Shown piece by piece: positions 40,160-49,395 of a stretch of 64,000 nt of DNA. The stretch is taken from positions 1 to 64,000 of the forward strand of contig JAITMD010000017.1 in the NCBI GenBank assembly GCA_031277535.1, written 5' to 3'. Made by a program: the position numbers and the translations under genes. Numbering within the stretch: the first letter of the stretch is position 1; each line of letters opens with the position of its first letter. The stretch comes from Flavobacteriaceae bacterium. Its GTDB lineage: Bacteria > Bacteroidota > Bacteroidia > Flavobacteriales > Flavobacteriaceae. The notes beneath the pieces are model-generated. The model was not told where the DNA came from. It did not search any database and worked only from the letters and a program-made list of their open reading frames with translations.

Positions 40160-40164
40160 ATCTT

Positions 40165-40190
40165 AAAGCACTCGAAAGAGTGCTTTTTTT
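40165..40190 (+). terminator. Intrinsic terminator
   Basis: AAAGCACTC-GAAA-GAGTGCTTTTTTT: perfect 9-bp stem with a GAAA tetraloop and a T-run. The next gene begins 15 bases later with no clear promoter, so read-through or antitermination would be needed for the connector and tail genes. Confidence 0.85.
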
Positions 40191-40204
40191 AACTCATTAC
40201 GTGT

Positions 40205-40891
40205 ATGTATCTAATTGATTTAGTTTATCGAACTGTTTTAACTATTGCGAACTCAGATGTTAGGGGCAATATAAAACCTTCTGAAATACGTTTACTTATA
40301 AATACCTCAATCGAGGAGATTTATGAGTCTTATTTCTATGAATTAAACCGAATGCTTAATAGGCAAAACAAAGGTTTAATAGGTAAAGGAATAGAGAATA
40401 TTCCTGACTTGATAAGAGATAAAATAAACTACTACTTAAAAAACGCTACAGTAAGTATATCAGATGGTAGAGGTGCTTTACCTGCAGATATTAGATATGT
40501 TGAAAGTGCTTTTTACAATGATACAGAAGTAGAGATATTAAAATCAAATAAAGAATTTCAATTAGTTAAAAATGTATCAAACAAATCTTATCCAGTTTGT
40601 TTTAAAAACGACTCTGTAATTACTGTTTCTCCTAAAGCAATAGATAGTATTGAAGTATCTTATTTACGTAAGGTTAAAGTTCCTAATTGGACTTATGTAA
40701 ACGTAAGAGGTACAGAAGTTTTTAACCCATCAGCTGCAGATTTTCAAGATTTAGATATGCATTCAAGCGAGATATCTAATATCGTTATTCGCACATTACA
40801 AAAAGTAGGCATCAATTTAAAAGAGCAGGACCTACAACAAATTATGCAACAACAGCAAAACATTGAGTTTAACCAAGAAATTCAAAGCTAA
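40205..40891 (+). CDS. Head-tail connector/ring protein candidate
   Basis: 228 residues. N-terminal helices (IDLVYRTVLTIANSDVRGNIKPSEIRLLINTSIEEIYESYF) are followed by a beta-rich middle and a glutamine-rich C-terminal tail (DLQQIMQQQQNIEFNQEIQS). A comparable helix-rich small protein follows TerL-portal-capsid genes in crAss-like phages as the first ring protein. It overlaps the next gene by one base. The role is inferred from position. Confidence 0.65.
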   Translation: MYLIDLVYRTVLTIANSDVRGNIKPSEIRLLINTSIEEIYESYFYELNRMLNRQNKGLIGKGIENIPDLIRDKINYYLKNATVSISDGRGALPADIRYVESAFYNDTEVEILKSNKEFQLVKNVSNKSYPVCFKNDSVITVSPKAIDSIEVSYLRKVKVPNWTYVNVRGTEVFNPSAADFQDLDMHSSEISNIVIRTLQKVGINLKEQDLQQIMQQQQNIEFNQEIQS

Positions 40892-41718
40892 TGACAGACC
40901 AAGAATTCATATTAAATAAAGAAGAGCATGGAGCTTATCAATATGTTTCATTAAAGGAGGTTATTGATAATATGCTTTTAGAAGGCTTTGATGATGATAG
41001 TTATTTAAAGAATACTTCGAGATATCGTCTATTACAATATGCAAAGCAAGGTATTAGAAAACTTACAAGAAATGTTGCCAGTGACATATTAGCTTTTGAA
41101 ATTACGGTACCGGACAACCTGGTAGTTGTATTACCGAGAGAGTATGTAAACTGGGTTAGAGTTTCTATTGTTGTTGTAGATCCTGTTACAAATGGAAATA
41201 TGCTACAGCCATTAAATGAAAATAGAAATATTCAAACCGCAATTGGTTATTTACAAGACCATAAGGGAGATATTCTATTTGATAACAAAGGAATGATTTT
41301 AAAATCTGATTCTTCTAATGCCTATGCAAATGGATATAAAAGATATAAAGTTTCTGATATTGGAAGTTGTGGACCAGGTAGATTTATAGATACAAGCAAA
41401 GTATCAAAATATGGAGAATTTGTTATTGATGAAAGAAAAGGTGTTATGCTTTTTAGTTCTGATTTAATGGATAAAGAAGTTGTTATTGAATATGTATCAG
41501 ATGGCTTACAAGGTAAATTGACAGATGAAGAAATAACAATACACAAAGACTTGCAAGAAACTCTTGAGAACTGGATATACTACTCTTGTATAGAACGTAG
41601 GAGAAATGTACCTGCAAATGAAAAGCAACGCGCTTTATTAAGATACAAGACAACTCTTCACGATGCTAAAATTGATAGATTGAATTTAAAATTATACGAA
41701 ATCTCAAGACACTTTTAA
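40891..41718 (+). CDS. Head-tail connector/ring protein candidate
   Basis: 275 residues. N-terminal helices (SLKEVIDNMLLEGFDDDSYLKNTSRYRLLQYAKQGIRKLTRNVASD) then a beta-strand region (DNLVVVLPREYVNWVRVSIVVVD) and a C-terminal helical part with EKQRALLRYKTTLHDAKIDRLNL. The pair with the preceding gene matches the two ring proteins of crAss-like virions. One-base overlap in and two-base spacing out indicate coupled translation. Confidence 0.65.
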   Translation: MTDQEFILNKEEHGAYQYVSLKEVIDNMLLEGFDDDSYLKNTSRYRLLQYAKQGIRKLTRNVASDILAFEITVPDNLVVVLPREYVNWVRVSIVVVDPVTNGNMLQPLNENRNIQTAIGYLQDHKGDILFDNKGMILKSDSSNAYANGYKRYKVSDIGSCGPGRFIDTSKVSKYGEFVIDERKGVMLFSSDLMDKEVVIEYVSDGLQGKLTDEEITIHKDLQETLENWIYYSCIERRRNVPANEKQRALLRYKTTLHDAKIDRLNLKLYEISRHF

Positions 41719-41720
41719 CT

Positions 41721-44700
41721 ATGCCAAATATTAGAAGAACATTTGTAAAAGGAGTAATGAACAAAGATGTTGATGAACGTCTTTTGGATGATGGGTATTT
41801 TCGTCATGCTGAAAATGTTGTCATCAATACTTCAGAAGGTAGTGATGTAGGAGCAATTGAAAAGTGCCTATCAAACAAGCAGCTTACATTTTTAGATTTA
41901 GGAAGTGATATTAATGTTGTTGGTTCATATTCTGACGAGGCAAAAAAGAAACTTTATTGGTGGGTAGTATCTGCATTTAATAAGTATGTTTTTGAGTATG
42001 ATTTAAGTACAAAAGCTGTGTATAAGTTATTACACGAAAGTAGATTAAAAAACGAAGATTTTATTCTACGATTTAATAAGAATACACAAATAACAGGTAT
42101 TGGGAAGATACTATCTGAGGATATCAAGAAAGATATGCTTGTATGGACCGATAATGTGGGCGAGATTTGCTCTATTAATATTGAGAGATCTAAAACTTAT
42201 GATAAAAATGGCTTTACAAAAGAAGATATTTTTCTAATTAAGAAACCACCTGTAAAAGCTCCAATAAGCAACTTGATTTATATTAAAACAGATTCAAATA
42301 ATATTGAGGAGCGTTTTATATCATTTGCTTATCGATATAAGTATCTTGATGGCGAATACTCTGCATTATCTCCATTTTCTAATTATTCTTTTGAACCAAA
42401 AGGAGTAGAGATTGATTATGACACACAAGAAAATAACGGAATGATAAACCGTTACAATGGAGTTCAAGTATCGTACAATAGTGGAGGAAAACAGGTAAAG
42501 GAAATACAAGTTATAGCTAAAGAAAGTAGATCTAATAACTGCTATATAATTGAAACATTTAATAAGAAGAAATTATCTATTACAGATGATTCTATTCAGT
42601 CAATCATTTATTCAAACAATAAGCTGTATAAGGTCCTTCCTGAAAAAGAATTATTCAAAGAATTTGACAATGTACCTCGAAAAGCAAAAGCATTAACTGT
42701 AGTTGGAAATAGACTTGTATTTGGTAACTATACAGAAGGTTATCATATGGTTGATTCTACAGGAGCAGATATTAAACCAGACTTTAATGTATCAGTAAAA
42801 AGTTATGATATTGGTAAATCAATTGAGCAAGGTAATGTAGCGAGTTACAATAACAAATACTTAGTTATTAAAGATTCAAAAACATTCTATAAGAAAGGAT
42901 ATTCTATGAATCTATTAATGACAATTATTAATGATTCTGGAGGTTCTTTATCCCAGGATAAAACAATGATTGATACAGAGTTTTTCTATGACTTTAAAAA
43001 GGATTATACCACATTAAAAGATTTAATTACTGAATCTGATTTTATTGATTTTATAAGTTATGTTAATGATTTTATTGCAAAGAACATTACTAATTATAAA
43101 GATTACGAAAGTACAAGTGCATTAAAAAAACCTGTGACAATTGAGGCTAAATATGATGATGTTGAAAGAGAATTATTTTTTGAGGTTAAATTTGGGTGGA
43201 TTTACTACATAGGAGAAGATGGAAAAGAATGGCTTAGTAACCTATATGCTAAGTTCTCAAATAACTCTATTATAAAACTTAACGCAATTGGCTCTTTTAA
43301 ATCAGCAAAAACAAATAGAGATTATGAAGTTGCAATAATTTATGAAGATGATTTTAAGAGATCATCTACAGCAATTACTTGCTTGAATAACTCAACACAT
43401 ATTGGTATTGAAAGGTCAATAAAAGTAAACAAGTTAGAGGTATCAATTAATCATAGGCCACCAGCTTGGGCTAAAACATATCGATTAGCTGTTAAATCAA
43501 CAGCTAACACATATGAAACAATTTATATAAGTGTTTACTTTCCTTATGAGGGTTATGTTTATTGCAAATTAGAAGGCACTTCTAAGGACAAAGTAAAAGA
43601 AGGAGATACTTTAATTCTTAAGAAAGATTCAGGTAAAGAAGCTTCTTCTGTACTTACTGTAAAAGTTTTAGAAAGAGCTTGGAAGGACAAGGATTTTTTG
43701 AAAGGAAATAAAGACCAAAGTGGAAATGATATTGTAGAGCCAGAGGGGATTTATATAAAAATAAAACCTGTTGGTTTTGTAATGGATGAAAGTAAGTTTA
43801 ATACTGTTTCTGAGAATACTGGTGCAAACTCTCGAAGTAGCAGTACAAGAGTTGGCAATAATGATTATGCAAGAATAAGAACAAAACCATTTTCAGAAAG
43901 TGATGGCTCTCCTTTGAAATTAAATCAAGGTTCTGTAATTCAAGTTTGGATTAAATCAGCACATTGTCCTGATGCTGGTTGGCAAGAAAACATATTCAGT
44001 AAAACATACAATATCAATAAACTTAATTATGATTTTAAACAATGGTATGATGATGAAATAGGAAATAAGGCTCAATTATGGGGGAATGAAGGTAACTCTA
44101 TTGATGATTACAAACCATTCATAAATATTGATAATAATAATGTAATGACTATTATATCCACTAAAAGACATTTGAGTGGAAATAGGGCTTCGTATTTAGA
44201 TATATCTATTGTTGTTCGTCAAAATAATGGGATATACATCTTCGAAACACAAGAAGAAAAGAAAGTAGATGTAGGTATATTCTATAAAACGAGTCAAGTG
44301 TTTCATATTATTAATGGAAGGCACTCAGGAGAAAATCCTAATATGCCAATTGTAGGAGATAAAATAAAACTTGAACTTGACTTTCATAATTGTTTTGCTT
44401 TTGGAAATAGTGTAGAATCATATAAGATAAAAGATAACTTCAACGCAAATTCATTAGGATTAGATTTAATGACTACTGCTACAAGTGAAGATGATTATGC
44501 AGAAATTACTCGTTATTCTGACTTAACTTATTCAGAAGCTTTTATTGAGAGTACAGGTATCAATGGTATCAACTCATTTAACAGGAGTTTGCTAAATTGG
44601 AAAGAACTCGATAAGGGTAATGGATGGGTGCAAAAGATTGTTTCGAGAGATAGCAACTTGCTTGTTTTTCAAACCGAAAAAGTAGGACAAGTAATGTTTG

Positions 44701-46052
44701 GGAAAGATGTAATGTATGGAGCTGATGGAGCTGCCAATATTACTAAAGTGCCTTATATACTTGGCGAATATGTTGCTTACTCAGGAGAGTATGGAATGTC
44801 ACACCCTGAGTCTTTTGAAATGGAAGGTAACAGGGTTTATTGGATTGATGCAAAACGTGGCCATGTACTTAGATTATCAAATAATGGAATTACACCAATC
44901 ACTTATGGTATGGAAGGCTTCTTCCGCGATGAATTATCAAGTAAATCAGATTGGAAAATATTAGGAGGATACGATCCTTACACTAAGCTTTATAATATCA
45001 CTTTCTTTGAACGTAATCAACTTAAATATGTGTTTGATAGTAATACGGAGATAATTAAATTTAAAGAAACAGAAGCGTTTAAATACGATTTAGGCTTAGG
45101 AAAACTTAATGGTGATGCTAAATTACAGTATAATATTACAGATGGTAGAGCGACTATTGAGGCAATTGTGGATGGTAGAAGATATGTAGAATCAAATGTT
45201 TCTGGAATAGGCGAAATGCTTATTAGAATGGAAAAAGTTAGTTTGCAAGACTTATTGCTTGAAACTACAATCACACCTGTAACAGATGAGGTTTCTTATA
45301 CTATTAAAAATATAGCTCCACAAGGTACAGATATTGGAATTACAATTATTGTAATTAGTGAAGAAGCTGTCTATGACGTATCTGCTTTAGTTGGCTTTAA
45401 ATGGGGGCAAGGTCAGTATTACTATAATGATGTTTCTTTAGATACAAAAACAACTAACTTATTCCTAACTGAAATAGGAAAACAAGGTATAGGTAAATTC
45501 ATAGGACTTAATTCATTACTTAATATGACTGTTAAGTCAGATAAGAAATATAACTATGATAAGGACCATATTAAAATGCGTTATCTATCAAGTGATACTG
45601 AATACAAAGAAGAACAACTATCAGAGATTATTGATAGATCAATGGAAGTTTATTTGACAGATGAAAAAGAAGGAGATGTAAATATTCAAATAAGTAATGT
45701 TATCGAATCAAGACCAGAGAAGTTTAAGTATTTGATTTTTGAGTTTAAAAAGACAGATATAGATACAAACAAGCTTTTACCACCTGCAAGTGCTAAAATA
45801 TTGTCAGCAGTAGAAAATATAGCTAATCTTCAAATAATTTATGGAAACAATCAAAAAGAAGTTGTTAGCTATAATATTCGTTATCGTTCAAAATCTTCTG
45901 ATGAATGGCTTGACTATTTTGTAGTTGAAAAAACTAAAGAGGAATCTGTAATAAGAGAATTTAAGCTTAAAATACCTGCAGAAGATGCTTTGTTTGTTGT
46001 GGCTTCTGTTGATAGAGAAGGATTAACATCTGAATATATAAACTTTGAATAA
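41721..46052 (+). CDS. Tail stabilisation (stab) protein
   Basis: 1443 residues. The N-terminus (NIRRTFVKGVMNKDVDERLLDDGYFRHAENVVI, SEGSDVGAIEKCLSN) matches the start common to the stabilisation proteins of crAss-like and P22-type podoviruses (R-x-F-x-KG-MNKD-DERL-x-Y-x-AxN). The remainder is a long beta-rich tail component, with a final fibronectin-III-like domain (ENIANLQIIYGNNQKEVVSYNIRYRSKSSDEWLDYF). It closes the portal ring and holds the tail. N-terminal signature and context make the assignment good; the exact partners are inferred. Confidence 0.82.
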   Translation: MPNIRRTFVKGVMNKDVDERLLDDGYFRHAENVVINTSEGSDVGAIEKCLSNKQLTFLDLGSDINVVGSYSDEAKKKLYWWVVSAFNKYVFEYDLSTKAVYKLLHESRLKNEDFILRFNKNTQITGIGKILSEDIKKDMLVWTDNVGEICSINIERSKTYDKNGFTKEDIFLIKKPPVKAPISNLIYIKTDSNNIEERFISFAYRYKYLDGEYSALSPFSNYSFEPKGVEIDYDTQENNGMINRYNGVQVSYNSGGKQVKEIQVIAKESRSNNCYIIETFNKKKLSITDDSIQSIIYSNNKLYKVLPEKELFKEFDNVPRKAKALTVVGNRLVFGNYTEGYHMVDSTGADIKPDFNVSVKSYDIGKSIEQGNVASYNNKYLVIKDSKTFYKKGYSMNLLMTIINDSGGSLSQDKTMIDTEFFYDFKKDYTTLKDLITESDFIDFISYVNDFIAKNITNYKDYESTSALKKPVTIEAKYDDVERELFFEVKFGWIYYIGEDGKEWLSNLYAKFSNNSIIKLNAIGSFKSAKTNRDYEVAIIYEDDFKRSSTAITCLNNSTHIGIERSIKVNKLEVSINHRPPAWAKTYRLAVKSTANTYETIYISVYFPYEGYVYCKLEGTSKDKVKEGDTLILKKDSGKEASSVLTVKVLERAWKDKDFLKGNKDQSGNDIVEPEGIYIKIKPVGFVMDESKFNTVSENTGANSRSSSTRVGNNDYARIRTKPFSESDGSPLKLNQGSVIQVWIKSAHCPDAGWQENIFSKTYNINKLNYDFKQWYDDEIGNKAQLWGNEGNSIDDYKPFINIDNNNVMTIISTKRHLSGNRASYLDISIVVRQNNGIYIFETQEEKKVDVGIFYKTSQVFHIINGRHSGENPNMPIVGDKIKLELDFHNCFAFGNSVESYKIKDNFNANSLGLDLMTTATSEDDYAEITRYSDLTYSEAFIESTGINGINSFNRSLLNWKELDKGNGWVQKIVSRDSNLLVFQTEKVGQVMFGKDVMYGADGAANITKVPYILGEYVAYSGEYGMSHPESFEMEGNRVYWIDAKRGHVLRLSNNGITPITYGMEGFFRDELSSKSDWKILGGYDPYTKLYNITFFERNQLKYVFDSNTEIIKFKETEAFKYDLGLGKLNGDAKLQYNITDGRATIEAIVDGRRYVESNVSGIGEMLIRMEKVSLQDLLLETTITPVTDEVSYTIKNIAPQGTDIGITIIVISEEAVYDVSALVGFKWGQGQYYYNDVSLDTKTTNLFLTEIGKQGIGKFIGLNSLLNMTVKSDKKYNYDKDHIKMRYLSSDTEYKEEQLSEIIDRSMEVYLTDEKEGDVNIQISNVIESRPEKFKYLIFEFKKTDIDTNKLLPPASAKILSAVENIANLQIIYGNNQKEVVSYNIRYRSKSSDEWLDYFVVEKTKEESVIREFKLKIPAEDALFVVASVDREGLTSEYINFE

Positions 46053-46054
46053 CT

Positions 46055-46774
46055 ATGAGAACACTTGGATTTAAAGAAAAAGAGAAAGGATGGGTTAGTT
46101 TCTTCTCATTTACACCTCAAGCTTATTTACGTTTAGGAGGTGTTGCTTATGCTATTCATCAAGGTAATTTGTGGCAACAAAATGACAAAAATAACCCAAT
46201 AGTAAATACATTTTTTGGAGTCAGATATCCATCTAAAATAAGTACTGTATTTAATGATGCACAAACAGAAGACAAGATCTTTAAAACATTTGTTATTGAA
46301 GGTAGTGCTTCTTGGGATGTTTCACTTAAAACAAACCTTACAGAAACTACTTTAGTTAATACAGAGTTTGAAAAGAAAGAAAGTAGATATTTTGCTTATT
46401 TGCGAGGTAATGAAAATGAAACAGATTTTAATGGAAACTCTCAAGGAGTAGGTGTGTGTATGGATCACAATTCAGATACATTCACTTTTCAATTTGTAAG
46501 CGAATTAGTTAATGTTGGAGATACTTTGTTTGTTCTTGATAATGATCAAGAGGTAAAGCTTGGAGTAATAAAATCAAAGACACCAGAAGAAATAACGATT
46601 GACACCCCAACTACTTTATCATTTAGAGGAATGTTTTTCTTTTCAGCAAAGAATAGCCGTATTGATGGAGGGGAAATAAGAGGTTACTATGCAGATGTGG
46701 AATTAACTAATAACGATGGTAAACAAGTAGAGTTGTTTGCTATCAATTCTAATATTGTGAAAAGTTATGTTTAA
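46055..46774 (+). CDS. Putative tail protein, unknown
   Basis: 239 residues, predicted beta-rich. It contains the ends ERTLGFKEKEKGWVSFFSFTPQAYLRLGG and a middle with WQQNDKNNPIVNTFFGVRYPSKIST, then a small barrel near the end (GDTLFVLDNDQEVKLGVIKS). No named family is recognised. It starts two bases after the stab gene and overlaps the GNAT gene by eight bases, so it is translated with both. Confidence 0.6.
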   Translation: MRTLGFKEKEKGWVSFFSFTPQAYLRLGGVAYAIHQGNLWQQNDKNNPIVNTFFGVRYPSKISTVFNDAQTEDKIFKTFVIEGSASWDVSLKTNLTETTLVNTEFEKKESRYFAYLRGNENETDFNGNSQGVGVCMDHNSDTFTFQFVSELVNVGDTLFVLDNDQEVKLGVIKSKTPEEITIDTPTTLSFRGMFFFSAKNSRIDGGEIRGYYADVELTNNDGKQVELFAINSNIVKSYV

Positions 46775-47168
46775 ATCAAGGTTGTTAGAAGAATCCGATT
46801 ATCCTCAATTGGTAGAATGGTGGAAGTGGCATAGGTTTGCTCCACCATTACAAGAAATGCTTCCTGATAATGGAACCTGTGGTATTATGTTATCGAAAGA
46901 TGGAGTTGATATTTGTGCAGGTTTTATCTACTTCACAAACTCTAAAATGTGTTGGATAGAGTTTATCGTTTCGAATCCAGATTATAGAGAATCAGACAGA
47001 AAAGAATGTTTGGAATTGCTTATTAATTCTCTTTGTGAGTTAGCAGGTAGTTATGGTTTTAAAGTTGCTTATACTAATCTTAAAAACGCTTCTTTAATAG
47101 ATAGATTTACTGATTGTGAGTTTGTTAAAGGTTCTGTAAACACTACAGAAATGATTAGGATGTTATAA
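46767..47168 (+). CDS. GNAT-family acetyltransferase-like protein
   Basis: 133 residues. An N-terminal strand and helix (LLEESDYPQLVEWWKWHRF), then GIMLSKDGVDICAGFIYF, WIEFIVSNPDYRESDRKECLELLINSLCELA and a C-terminal FKVAYTNLKNASLIDRFTDCEF form the typical order of a GNAT fold, although the acetyl-CoA loop is weak. Small GNAT proteins are often found near tail genes of Bacteroidota podoviruses. The substrate is unknown; it may modify host or virion proteins. Confidence 0.7.
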   Translation: MFKSRLLEESDYPQLVEWWKWHRFAPPLQEMLPDNGTCGIMLSKDGVDICAGFIYFTNSKMCWIEFIVSNPDYRESDRKECLELLINSLCELAGSYGFKVAYTNLKNASLIDRFTDCEFVKGSVNTTEMIRML

Positions 47169-47196
47169 TCAAAAACAATACTTCTTTAAATAATTA

Positions 47197-47218
47197 TAGA
47201 TTTTATTTATTATCTTTG
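47197..47218 (+). promoter_or_regulatory. Late promoter P5 of the internal-protein operon
   Basis: ATAGATTTTATTTAT (47197-47211) leads into TATCTTTG (47211-47218), 32 bases before the ATG at 47250. AGTAAAATCTAT downstream is a partial inverted copy of ATAGATTTTA. This promoter looks like P2-P4 with a modified operator part. Confidence 0.58.
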
Positions 47219-47249
47219 ATTGAGTTAATAAGTAAAATCTATTTTTATT

Positions 47250-47933
47250 ATGGCAGCAGCGATTACAAGTGCAGCAATAGGTGTTGCAGCAGCAGGTTAT
47301 TCAATTTACCAAGGAGAGGAACAAAAGAAAAAATCCAAACAAGAACTAAATGGTTATGATCGTCAGGCGTTAAGTAATGCAGCTGAGAGAATCCAAATAT
47401 CTACTGTTGGAACAGATTTAATGCTTGAAGAATCTCAACGTACAGTTGCTAATGTAGTCGATGCTCTTCAAGGAGGAGGAAGCAGAGTATTAGGAGCTGG
47501 TATTCCTCAACTACAAGCAGGAATAAATAAAACAAATAGGCAAATTCAAAAAGACTTAGACGATCAAGTTATTCAAAGGGAATATGCAATTGCTCAAGAA
47601 GAAGGAAGATTGACAAATATTCGAGAGCAAAGAGATATGCAGAATATTGGCGCACTTCAAAGTCAGCATGCAGCAGGTGATCAAAATATGTGGAATGGAA
47701 TTAATGCAGCTATTGCAGCAACAGGTTCTTTAGGTAGAGCAATTGAAGATAATAATAATGGAGGTACTGGTACTGGTGGAAATGGTAGCGAAGATACAAA
47801 AGGAACAGGTAGTAAAAAAGGACTTGCTTCAAACGGATATTACAATCCATTCCAAAATATACTTCCTCCACAGTTTTCACCTGTTGATTTCACAACAGAA
47901 GGTAATATGTATAAAGGAAATAATATTGTATAA
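47250..47933 (+). CDS. Internal virion protein candidate with N-terminal hydrophobic helix
   Basis: 227 residues. The first 25 residues form a small hydrophobic helix (AAAITSAAIGVAAAGYSIYQ); charged helices follow (QTVIQREYAIAQEEGRLTNIREQRDMQNI) and a glycine-rich segment (NGGTGTGGNGSEDTKGTGSKK). This matches the class of podovirus internal proteins that are ejected with the DNA. It starts a new operon with promoter P5 and ends two bases before the next gene. Confidence 0.65.
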   Translation: MAAAITSAAIGVAAAGYSIYQGEEQKKKSKQELNGYDRQALSNAAERIQISTVGTDLMLEESQRTVANVVDALQGGGSRVLGAGIPQLQAGINKTNRQIQKDLDDQVIQREYAIAQEEGRLTNIREQRDMQNIGALQSQHAAGDQNMWNGINAAIAATGSLGRAIEDNNNGGTGTGGNGSEDTKGTGSKKGLASNGYYNPFQNILPPQFSPVDFTTEGNMYKGNNIV

Positions 47934-47935
47934 CT

Positions 47936-49387
47936 ATGGCCGGAAATCACACAAATGCTTACGCTTCTGCTGAACCAAATAGATTTTCATTAGCTGATAC
48001 AATAGCTCAACAAGATCAACTCAATTTTCAAAGAGAAGAACAAAGAAGGCGAAATGAACAATTTGAATATCAAAAAAAGAAAGAACTAAAGGAAGAAAGG
48101 CGAAAAAATGCCAAAGAGTTCTGGGATAATGCAAAACAAGTTGAGCTTACTGGTGTTACGCCAATTGATCAGCTATTATTTGGAATAGTAGATCAGGCTA
48201 TGAACAAACATCTTGAGTTGTACAATGCTGTGGAATCAGGGAAAATGAGTTCTTATGAGGCTAAGCCTTCACAAGAAAGGCTTAACATGATTCCAAAGAG
48301 ATTAAAGATGTCATATCAAAACCTAATGAGCGAGGTTAAATCTACAACAGATGCTATTTCTAAAGGAGAAATAGTATTGACTCCTGAAATTGAAAAATCA
48401 CTAAAAAGTATAAGTGGAGGAAAAGGTACTATTAGATTAAATGATGATGGAAGTTTTGATTTTATAGTCGATGTAGATGGTGATGGTAATCTTGATGTTA
48501 TTTCAGAACAAGAGTTTATGAATAAAAGTTGGATGCCTGATAAGATAAAGCGAATTGATCTTAATCAAATGTCCAACGAAATAGCAAAAGAGGTTGCTAT
48601 TGTTGAAGAAGAATGGAGTAAAGGAAATACTGATTATCATACAAAATTCCCAAAAGAAGGTTCTATAAAAGAACTTATAGCTGGTAGATTAAGTAATAAC
48701 GATATTTTAAAAGGAGCTCTTTATGCAGGAGGTATTGAAGAGTTTAATTTTCCAACATCTGAAAGTATAGATGCTTTAAATGATTATTTATTTAATCAAG
48801 TAAGTAATAGGGTAGATACATTTAACAAAAGTAAAGTCGATAGAAATCACCAATTAGCTGTTGATAAATTCAAGTATGAACAAGGTAGAGATGCTAAAGC
48901 AGATGCCGAAAAAGCTGCAGCTGCGGCAGCTAAAAAGGCAGAAGGCACAAAAAACAATCTTTCAGAACCAACTACTCCTACAGAGCAAGGATGGGGTAAA
49001 AACGACTTTAAGAGGATTCAAGAAGGAGCAAAAAGTGTTTCTATATCAGGTGGTGTAAAAATACCAAGTTTTAATGCTAAAACAAGTTCTACAGGTAAAG
49101 ACAAAACAATTAAAGACGAAAACATAAAAGATCCAATTGTCCATAAATACACTTATAGTAATGATGGAAGAATATTAATGGATGTAGAGTTTGAGTCATC
49201 AAATATAGTTAAGAAAAAAGAAGTGAAAACTAAAGAAAGAAAGGTTGTTTTGGGCTCTAAAGAAACAGAAGCTTATATAGCTAAAAATCAAAATATAACA
49301 GTTCAAGAACTTCGTGAGAGAGGAGGATACGCAGAGCAAAATATGAATAAGGAATCATCTAATGATTTTGATTGGTCAAGTTATTAA
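47936..49387 (+). CDS. Internal virion protein candidate with EF-hand-like motif
   Basis: 483 residues, helical and charged (QRNEQFEYQKKKELKEERRKNAKEF), with an alanine/lysine-rich region (DAEKAAAAAAKKAEGTK). Around residue 180 the sequence FIVDVDGDGNLDVISEQEF fits an EF-hand-type loop (D-x-D-x-DG-x-LD). The C-terminus holds repeats of KKEVKTKERKVVLGSKE type. It lies between the internal-protein gene and the giant polyvalent protein and is likely part of the ejection apparatus. No enzymatic domain is seen. Confidence 0.6.
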   Translation: MAGNHTNAYASAEPNRFSLADTIAQQDQLNFQREEQRRRNEQFEYQKKKELKEERRKNAKEFWDNAKQVELTGVTPIDQLLFGIVDQAMNKHLELYNAVESGKMSSYEAKPSQERLNMIPKRLKMSYQNLMSEVKSTTDAISKGEIVLTPEIEKSLKSISGGKGTIRLNDDGSFDFIVDVDGDGNLDVISEQEFMNKSWMPDKIKRIDLNQMSNEIAKEVAIVEEEWSKGNTDYHTKFPKEGSIKELIAGRLSNNDILKGALYAGGIEEFNFPTSESIDALNDYLFNQVSNRVDTFNKSKVDRNHQLAVDKFKYEQGRDAKADAEKAAAAAAKKAEGTKNNLSEPTTPTEQGWGKNDFKRIQEGAKSVSISGGVKIPSFNAKTSSTGKDKTIKDENIKDPIVHKYTYSNDGRILMDVEFESSNIVKKKEVKTKERKVVLGSKETEAYIAKNQNITVQELRERGGYAEQNMNKESSNDFDWSSY

Positions 49388-49395
49388 TTAATAGT

